A DNA stretch of 64,000 bases from Methylosinus sp. H3A (lineage in GTDB: Bacteria; Pseudomonadota; Alphaproteobacteria; Rhizobiales; Beijerinckiaceae): assembly GCF_015709455.1 (NCBI RefSeq), contig NZ_JADNQW010000005.1, positions 3,182,001 through 3,246,000 of the forward strand. The letters run 5' to 3'. Below, piece by piece: positions 58,305 to 64,000 of this stretch. How positions within the stretch are numbered: the stretch's first letter is position 1; each line of letters starts with the position of its first letter. Below the pieces are notes generated by a model. The model had not been told where the DNA came from and searched no databases. It saw nothing but the letters and a program-made list of their open reading frames with translations. A program made the position numbers and the translations under genes.

Positions 58305-58670
58305 ATGCCGAGCCTGCTCGAACAATATTTGCCGCTCGTGATCTTCATCGCCCTCGCGGCGATCATCGCCGGCGCTCTGCTCGTTCTCCCCTTCCTGGTC
58401 GCTTTCAAGGCGCCGGACCCGGAGAAGCTCTCAGCCTATGAGTGCGGCTTCAATCCGTTCGGCGACGCGCGCATGAAATTCGACGTGCGCTTCTATCTCG
58501 TCGCGCTGCTTTTCATCGTCTTCGACCTCGAGGTCGCCTTCCTCTTTCCTTGGGCGGTCGCCTTCAAGGAGGCGGGCGCCTTCGGCTTCTGGTCGATGAT
58601 GTTCTTCCTCGGCGTTCTGACCGTCGGCTTCGTCTATGAATGGCGCAAGGGAGCGCTCGAATGGGATTGA
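58305..58670 (+). CDS. nuoA: NADH-quinone oxidoreductase subunit A
   Basis: 121 residues with three membrane helices ([60 protein letters not shown]). [20 protein letters not shown] is the diagnostic loop, with the conserved Cys of the NuoA family. Start at 58305 gives the expected length; an upstream in-frame start would add 34 unlikely residues. Overlaps nuoB by ten bases. First gene of complex I. Confidence 0.96.
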   Translation: MPSLLEQYLPLVIFIALAAIIAGALLVLPFLVAFKAPDPEKLSAYECGFNPFGDARMKFDVRFYLVALLFIVFDLEVAFLFPWAVAFKEAGAFGFWSMMFFLGVLTVGFVYEWRKGALEWD

Positions 58671-59245
58671 TCACTCGCCAGAGCCAGACTCTCGTCGCGC
58701 CGTCCGCCAAGGGTCTCGTCGATCCGCGCACCGGCAAGCCGGTGGGCGCGGACGATCCCTTCTATCTCGGCCTCAATGACGAGCTCGCCGACAAGGGCTT
58801 TCTCGTCACCGCGACCGACGATCTCATCAATTGGGCCCGCACCGGCTCGCTGATGTGGATGACCTTCGGTCTGGCCTGCTGCGCGGTGGAGATGATTCAG
58901 GCCGCCATGCCGCGCTATGATCTCGAGCGCTTCGGCTTCGCGCCGCGCGCCAGTCCGCGCCAGTCGGACGTCATCATCATCGCGGGCACGCTGACCAATA
59001 AGATGGCCCCGGCGCTACGCAAGGTCTACGACCAGATGCCGGAGCCGCGTTACGTCATCTCCATGGGCTCCTGCGCCAATGGCGGCGGCTATTACCACTA
59101 TTCTTATTCGGTGGTGCGCGGCTGCGATCGAATCATTCCCGTGGATATTTATGTCCCCGGCTGTCCGCCTTCGGCCGAGGCGCTCGTCTATGGCGTTCTG
59201 CTCCTGCAGAAGAAGATCCGCCGCAGCGGCACGATCGAACGGTAA
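58661..59245 (+). CDS. nuoB: NADH-quinone oxidoreductase subunit B
   Basis: 194 residues, peripheral arm subunit carrying 4Fe-4S cluster N2. Cys ligands: two in [14 protein letters not shown], one in [14 protein letters not shown] and one in [15 protein letters not shown]-terminal ~35 residues form a non-conserved extension common in alphaproteobacteria. Starts inside the end of nuoA. Confidence 0.97.
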   Translation: MGLITRQSQTLVAPSAKGLVDPRTGKPVGADDPFYLGLNDELADKGFLVTATDDLINWARTGSLMWMTFGLACCAVEMIQAAMPRYDLERFGFAPRASPRQSDVIIIAGTLTNKMAPALRKVYDQMPEPRYVISMGSCANGGGYYHYSYSVVRGCDRIIPVDIYVPGCPPSAEALVYGVLLLQKKIRRSGTIER

Positions 59246-59344
59246 AGTCTCGCGCTCGCCAGAAGCGCGCAAAAAAGAAATGAAGACGATGCGAACCGAC
59301 GTGCGAACAGCCGTCGGTTTCTCGTAACGTAGGGTGAGCCTGAG

Positions 59345-59947
59345 ATGAGCGCGGAACTCGAATTGCTCGGCGAAAAAGTCGTCGCCGCTCTGCCGGGTGC
59401 GGTGAGAGGCCTCAAGATCGCCTATGGCGAGCTCACCGTCGAGGTCGAGCGCGCACGCTGGCTCGATGTCGCGCGCGTGCTGCGCGACGATCCGGGACTC
59501 CTCTTCGTCAGTTTCACCGACATTACCGCGGCGGATTACCCTGAGCGCGATCTGCGCTTCGACGTCGTGCTGCATCTTCTGTCGCCCAAGCACAATCAGC
59601 GCATCCGCGTGAAGACGCAGACCGACGAATCGACTCCGATCGCCTCGCTCACGAGCGTCTATGCGGGTGCCGACTGGTTCGAGCGCGAGACCTATGATCT
59701 GTTCGGCGTGTTGTTCGACGGTCATCCGGATCTGCGTCGCATCATGACCGACTACGGCTTCGAGGGGCATCCGCTGCGCAAGGATTTCCCGATGTCCGGC
59801 TATGTCGAGGTGCGCTATGACGACGAGCGCAAGCGCGTCGTCTACGAGCCGCTGAACCTCACCCAAGAATATCGGAAGTTCGATTTCCTGTCGCCGTGGG
59901 AGGGCGTGCAATATGATCTCCCCGGCGACGAAAAGGCGAGCAAGTGA
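59345..59947 (+). CDS. nuoC: NADH-quinone oxidoreductase subunit C
   Basis: 200 residues, separate from NuoD. The 30-kDa subunit motif [40 protein letters not shown] is complete. A 99-base gap precedes it, with no gene seen. GGGTGAGC lies before the ATG. Peripheral-arm scaffold subunit contacting NuoB and NuoD. Confidence 0.96.
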   Translation: MSAELELLGEKVVAALPGAVRGLKIAYGELTVEVERARWLDVARVLRDDPGLLFVSFTDITAADYPERDLRFDVVLHLLSPKHNQRIRVKTQTDESTPIASLTSVYAGADWFERETYDLFGVLFDGHPDLRRIMTDYGFEGHPLRKDFPMSGYVEVRYDDERKRVVYEPLNLTQEYRKFDFLSPWEGVQYDLPGDEKASK

Positions 59948-60020
59948 GAGCGCGCGTCATGAACCTTCGCGCTGTTTCTGACTCTCGCTACTCGCTCTTC
60001 CCTCGCCTGGGACTGTCCCG

Positions 60021-61211
60021 ATGAACGACCAGAGCCTCCGCAACTTCAATCTCAACTTCGGCCCGCAGCATCCGGCGGCGCATGGCGTGCTGCGCCTGAT
60101 CCTCGAGCTCGACGGCGAAGTGGTCGAGCGCTGCGATCCGCATGTCGGCTTCCTGCATCGCGGCACAGAGAAGCTGATCGAGGCGCGCACCTATCTGCAG
60201 AACGTGCCTTATTTCGATCGGCTCGACTATTGCGCGCCGATGAACCAGGAGCACGCCTTCTGTCTCGGCATAGAGCAATTGCTCGAGGTCGAGGTTCCGC
60301 GCCGCGGCCAACTCATCCGCGTGCTCTACGCCGAGATCGGGCGACTTCTCTCGCATCTCCTCAACGTCACCTCGCAAGCGATGGACGTCGGCGCGCTGAC
60401 GCCGCCGCTCTGGGGCTATGAGGAACGCGAGAAGCTCATGGTCTTCTACGAGCGAGCGAGCGGCGCGCGTATGCACGCCAATTACTTCCGTCCCGGCGGC
60501 GTCGCCCGCGACCTGCCGGACCGGCTCGTCGAGGATATCGGAGCCTTCTGCGATCCGTTCCTGAAGGTTCTCGACGATCTCGACGAGCTCTTCATCGGCA
60601 ATCGCATCTTCAAGCAGCGCAACGCCGACATCGGCGTCATCTCGCTCGAGGATGCGTGGAAATTCGGCTTCTCCGGCGTGATGGTGCGCGGCTCCGGCGC
60701 GCCTTGGGATTTGCGCAAGGCGCGTCCCTATGATTGCTATGAGGAGATGGAGTTCGACATTCCTGTCGGCAAGAATGGCGATTGCTACGACCGCGCGGTC
60801 ATCCGCATGGAAGAGATGCGTCAGTCGACGTCGATCATAAAGCAATGCGTCGACAAGCTGCTGAAGGCGGAGAATCGCGGTCCGGTGGCGACAGTCAACA
60901 ACAAGATCACTTCGCCGCCACGCTCCGAGATGAAGCGCTCCATGGAGGCGCTCATCCATCACTTCAAGCTCTATACGGAAGGCTTCAAAGTGCCGGCCGG
61001 CGAGGTCTATGCGGCGGTCGAGGCGCCCAAGGGCGAGTTCGGCGTCTATCTCGTGTCGGACGGCAGCGACAAGCCCTATCGCTGCAAGCTCCGCGCGCCG
61101 GGCTTCGCGCATCTGCAGGCCATGGATTTTCTCTGCAAGGACCATTTGCTCGCCGACGTCTCGGCGATTCTTGGTTCGCTCGATATCGTCTTCGGGGAGG
61201 TCGATCGCTAA
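60021..61211 (+). CDS. nuoD: NADH-quinone oxidoreductase subunit D
   Basis: 396 residues. [20 protein letters not shown] (quinone-site His loop), [40 protein letters not shown] and the C-terminal [29 protein letters not shown] are the 49-kDa subunit landmarks. Forms the quinone pocket with NuoB. A 73-base spacer separates it from nuoC. The stop overlaps the nuoE start. Confidence 0.97.
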   Translation: MNDQSLRNFNLNFGPQHPAAHGVLRLILELDGEVVERCDPHVGFLHRGTEKLIEARTYLQNVPYFDRLDYCAPMNQEHAFCLGIEQLLEVEVPRRGQLIRVLYAEIGRLLSHLLNVTSQAMDVGALTPPLWGYEEREKLMVFYERASGARMHANYFRPGGVARDLPDRLVEDIGAFCDPFLKVLDDLDELFIGNRIFKQRNADIGVISLEDAWKFGFSGVMVRGSGAPWDLRKARPYDCYEEMEFDIPVGKNGDCYDRAVIRMEEMRQSTSIIKQCVDKLLKAENRGPVATVNNKITSPPRSEMKRSMEALIHHFKLYTEGFKVPAGEVYAAVEAPKGEFGVYLVSDGSDKPYRCKLRAPGFAHLQAMDFLCKDHLLADVSAILGSLDIVFGEVDR

Positions 61212-61837
61212 TGTCCATCCGCCGTCTCGCCGAAGAGCAGCCCGCGAGCTTCGAGTTCACGCCCGAGAATAAGGCGTGGCTGGAACGACAGATCGCCAAA
61301 TATCCCGACGGACGTCAGGCGTCCGTCGTCGTGCCCGCCCTTTGGCAGGCGCAGAAGCAGAACGATTATTGGTTGCCGCAGAAGGCGATCGAGAAGGTCG
61401 CGGAGACGCTGGGCATGCCCTACATCCGCGTGTTCGAGGTCGCGACCTTCTACACCATGTTCAATCTTGAGCCGGTGGGCAAATTCTACGTCCAGCTCTG
61501 CGGCACGACGCCCTGCCTGCTCGCGGGCTCCGACGATCTCATCGCCGTGCTCGAGCGTCGCGTCGGCCCTCAGCGTCATGTGACGGAGGACGGGCTGTTC
61601 TCCTGGCTCGAGGTCGAGTGCCTCGGCGCCTGCTGCAACGCGCCCATGGTGCAGATCAACGACGACTATTACGAAGATTTGACGGCTGAGAATTTCGAGA
61701 AGCTGCTCGACGATCTCGCCGCCGGCCGGCCGGTGAAGATCGGCTCGCAGACGGGCCGCGTCTCCTCGGAGCCGGCGGGCGGACTGACGAGCCTGACATC
61801 CTTCTACGGCGATGGCGCCAAAGCGCAGGCGGAGTGA
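61211..61837 (+). CDS. nuoE: NADH-quinone oxidoreductase subunit E
   Basis: 208 residues. 2Fe-2S ligands: [10 protein letters not shown] (two Cys) and [15 protein letters not shown]-terminal helix bundle includes [20 protein letters not shown] and [17 protein letters not shown]. The ~45-residue C-terminal extension after the fold is common in alphaproteobacteria. Overlaps nuoD by one base (TAATG). Confidence 0.97.
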   Translation: MSIRRLAEEQPASFEFTPENKAWLERQIAKYPDGRQASVVVPALWQAQKQNDYWLPQKAIEKVAETLGMPYIRVFEVATFYTMFNLEPVGKFYVQLCGTTPCLLAGSDDLIAVLERRVGPQRHVTEDGLFSWLEVECLGACCNAPMVQINDDYYEDLTAENFEKLLDDLAAGRPVKIGSQTGRVSSEPAGGLTSLTSFYGDGAKAQAE

Positions 61838-61844
61838 ACGACCC

Positions 61845-63149
61845 ATGCTCGCCGATAAGGATCGCATCTTCACAAATCTCTACGGCATAGGCGACAAGAG
61901 CCTCGCCGGAGCCCGCTCGCGCGGCGCCTGGGACAACACCAAGGCGCTGCTGCAGCTCGGCCGCGACAAGATCATTCAGGAAGTGAAGGATTCGGGGCTG
62001 CGCGGACGCGGCGGCGCCGGCTTCTCGACCGGCCTCAAATGGTCCTTCATGCCTAAGACGCCCGATCCGGCGCGTCCCTCCTATCTCGTCATCAACGCCG
62101 ACGAGTCGGAGCCGGGCACCTGCAAGGATCGCGAGATCATGCGCAATGATCCGCAGACGCTGATCGAAGGCGCGCTGATCGCCTCCTTCGCCATGGGCGC
62201 CCACGCCTCTTATATTTATGTGCGCGGCGAGTTCATCGCCGAGCGCGTCGCGTTGCAGAAGGCGATCGACGAGGCCTATGGCGCCAAGCTCATCGGCAAG
62301 GACAATATTCACGGCTATCCTTTCGATCTCTATGTGCATCACGGCGCGGGCGCCTATATCTGCGGCGAAGAGACGGCGCTGATCGAGAGCCTCGAGGGCA
62401 AGAAGGGCATGCCGCGGCTGAAGCCGCCGTTCCCTGCCAATGTCGGCCTCTACGGCTGTCCGACGACGGTCAACAATGTCGAATCCATCGCCGTCGTGCC
62501 GACCATTCTGCGTCGCGGCGCGAGCTGGTTCGCCGGCATCGGCACGCCCAACAACACCGGCACCAAGCTCTTCTCCATCTCCGGCCATGTGAACAAGCCG
62601 TGCAATGTGGAAGAGGCCATGTCCATTCCCTTCCGCGAGCTGATCGACAGCCATTGCGGCGGCGTGCGCGGCGGCTCGGACAATCTTCTCGCCGTCATTC
62701 CGGGCGGCTCCTCCGTGCGCCTCGTGCCGGCGGATCAGATTCTCGACTGTCCGATGGATTTCGACAATCTCGTCAAGCTCGGCTCGGGCCTCGGCACGGC
62801 GGCGGTCATCGTCATGGACAAGTCGACCGACATCATCCGCGCCATCGCCCGCATCTCTTATTTCTACAAGCATGAGAGCTGCGGCCAATGCACGCCTTGC
62901 CGCGAGGGCACGGGCTGGATGTGGCGCGTCATCACCCGCATGGCGGAAGGCCGCGCCCACAAGCGCGAGATCGACATGCTGTTCGATGTGTCGAAGCAGA
63001 TCGAAGGACACACGATCTGTGCGCTCGGCGATGCGGCGGCGTGGCCGATCCAGGGCCTCATCAATCATTTCCGTGGCGAAATCGAGAAGCGCATCGATCG
63101 CTATGCGGCCAATCCGCATCCCGATCCTGTGCGCGTGGCGGCGGAGTAA
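61845..63149 (+). CDS. nuoF: NADH-quinone oxidoreductase subunit F
   Basis: 434 residues. NADH and FMN sites: [16 protein letters not shown] and [38 protein letters not shown]. The 4Fe-4S ligands are in [18 protein letters not shown] and a later Cys ([14 protein letters not shown]). The entry point for electrons from NADH. ATG at 61845, seven bases after the nuoE stop. Confidence 0.97.
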   Translation: MLADKDRIFTNLYGIGDKSLAGARSRGAWDNTKALLQLGRDKIIQEVKDSGLRGRGGAGFSTGLKWSFMPKTPDPARPSYLVINADESEPGTCKDREIMRNDPQTLIEGALIASFAMGAHASYIYVRGEFIAERVALQKAIDEAYGAKLIGKDNIHGYPFDLYVHHGAGAYICGEETALIESLEGKKGMPRLKPPFPANVGLYGCPTTVNNVESIAVVPTILRRGASWFAGIGTPNNTGTKLFSISGHVNKPCNVEEAMSIPFRELIDSHCGGVRGGSDNLLAVIPGGSSVRLVPADQILDCPMDFDNLVKLGSGLGTAAVIVMDKSTDIIRAIARISYFYKHESCGQCTPCREGTGWMWRVITRMAEGRAHKREIDMLFDVSKQIEGHTICALGDAAAWPIQGLINHFRGEIEKRIDRYAANPHPDPVRVAAE

Positions 63150-63158
63150 GGCATTCCA

Positions 63159-64000
63159 ATGACCAGAATTCTCGTCGATGGCGTCGAGGTCGATGTTCCG
63201 GCCGAATATACGCTGCTGCAGGCCTGCGAGGAGGCCGGCGCCGAGGTGCCGCGCTTCTGCTTCCACGAGCGTTTGTCGATCGCCGGCAATTGCCGCATGT
63301 GCCTCGTCGAGGTGAAGGGCGGCCCGCCCAAGCCGCAGGCCTCCTGCGCCATTGCCGTCAAGGATCTGCGTCCCGGCCCCGATGGCGCGCCGCCGGAAGT
63401 CTTCACCAAGACGCCCATGGTGAAGAAGGCGCGCGAAGGCGTGATGGAGTTCCTGCTCGTCAATCATCCGCTCGACTGTCCGATCTGCGATCAAGGCGGC
63501 GAATGCGACCTGCAGGATCAGTCGCTCGCCTTCGGCGGCGACAGCTCGCGCTACGCCGAGAACAAGCGCGCGGTCGAGGACAAATATATCGGTCCGCTCG
63601 TCAAGACTGCGATGACCCGCTGCATTCATTGCACCCGCTGCGTGCGCTTCACGGCGGAGATCGCCGGCACCAGCGACATGGGCGCGATCGGCCGCGGCGA
63701 GGATATGGAGATCACCACCTATCTGCAGACGGCGATGACGTCGGAGCTGCAGGGCAATGTGACCGATCTCTGTCCGGTCGGCGCGCTTCTGCCCAAGCCG
63801 CAGAATTTCCGCGCGCGTCCGTGGGAATATCAGAAGACCGAGACCATCGACGTGCAGGATGCGCTGGGCTCGGCGATCCGTGTCGACGCCCGCGGCCGCG
63901 AGGTGATCCGCATTCTGCCGCGCCTCAATGAGGCGGTGAATGAGGAGTGGATTTCCGACAAGACCCGCCAAGTGGTCGACGGATTGAAGGCGCAGCGCCT
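63159..64000 (+). CDS. nuoG: NADH-quinone oxidoreductase subunit G, N-terminal part
   Basis: 280 residues before the window ends; full length would be about 690. The 2Fe-2S ferredoxin domain has ligands in [20 protein letters not shown] and the later SCAIAV. The His-Cys 4Fe-4S motif follows in [20 protein letters not shown], and the first cluster of the 4Fe-4S pair is in [38 protein letters not shown] starts the molybdopterin-like domain. Nine bases separate it from nuoF. Confidence 0.96.
   Translation, partial: MTRILVDGVEVDVPAEYTLLQACEEAGAEVPRFCFHERLSIAGNCRMCLVEVKGGPPKPQASCAIAVKDLRPGPDGAPPEVFTKTPMVKKAREGVMEFLLVNHPLDCPICDQGGECDLQDQSLAFGGDSSRYAENKRAVEDKYIGPLVKTAMTRCIHCTRCVRFTAEIAGTSDMGAIGRGEDMEITTYLQTAMTSELQGNVTDLCPVGALLPKPQNFRARPWEYQKTETIDVQDALGSAIRVDARGREVIRILPRLNEAVNEEWISDKTRQVVDGLKAQR

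Noticed and set aside
61656..63971. A 771-codon minus-strand frame across nuoE-nuoG
   Set aside because: Antisense shadow of complex I genes with certain motifs; composition typical of shadows.

Overview
The window reads as the chromosome of a GC-rich alphaproteobacterium. The nuoABCDEFG run, with nuoC and nuoD as separate genes, the ATP12 chaperone gene next to nuo, and the tRNA and regulator sequences fit Rhizobiales (Hyphomicrobiales). A copper-handling methylotroph or methanotroph (Methylocystaceae type) is possible, but that is inference only: no methane or methanol oxidation gene lies here.

Layout. (1) 1-670: an IS3-family element cut by the window edge and truncated inside orfA. It abuts an isolated 3' half of tRNA-Gly(GCC), which looks like an integration scar. 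(2) 790-12.2 kb: a copper/silver efflux and detoxification locus. It holds a small exported Cys/His protein, a CusB-like adaptor with three tandem metal-binding repeats, a CusA-like RND pump, a convergent CopA-type P1B ATPase fused to an extra membrane helix and an OmpA-like domain, a small lipoprotein, a TolC-like lipoprotein channel and a Tat-exported multicopper oxidase. (3) 12.3-15.7 kb: a scrap zone with a complete VapBC pair and remnants of HsdS, a GNAT-type protein, KatG and an IS481-family transposase, then a tyrosine recombinase. (4) 16.1-33 kb: a stress and small-molecule region. A winged-helix/NTPase/TPR regulator diverges from AraC, catalase and an alginate_export porin. Then come a frameshifted MFS exporter, DoxX, pirin, a divergent LysR, a DoxX-DUF1275 fusion, a VOC protein, an amidohydrolase, XapX, an isochorismatase-like hydrolase and an alpha/beta hydrolase. 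(5) 33.3-34.8 kb: a decayed siderophore locus (frameshifted PepSY membrane protein, C-terminal stub of a TonB-dependent receptor).

(6) 34.8-54.6 kb: a mosaic, incomplete prophage or island ending at tRNA-Arg(CCG). It has a repeat protein, tail tape measure, a truncated Mu gpP-like hub gene, an HNH/AP2 nuclease, a terminase-small-subunit-like gene, a TubC-docking-like protein, an XRE switch with paired palindromic operators, a P4-type integrase, a secreted HNH nuclease, a 1203-residue SIR2 protein (candidate anti-phage effector), antirepressor remnants and a helix-turn-helix protein. No capsid, portal or large terminase gene was seen, so this is not a full phage.

(7) 54.8-64.0 kb: core genome with a tandem-PilZ protein, crcB, rluC, an ATP12 chaperone and the start of the complex I operon (nuoA to a partial nuoG).

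Functional logic: the copper genes form a periplasm-spanning export route (CopA from the cytosol, CusAB-TolC out of the cell, multicopper oxidase detoxifying Cu(I)). The middle region looks like oxidative or electrophile stress defence under AraC and LysR control. The island adds toxin, nuclease and SIR2 defence functions.
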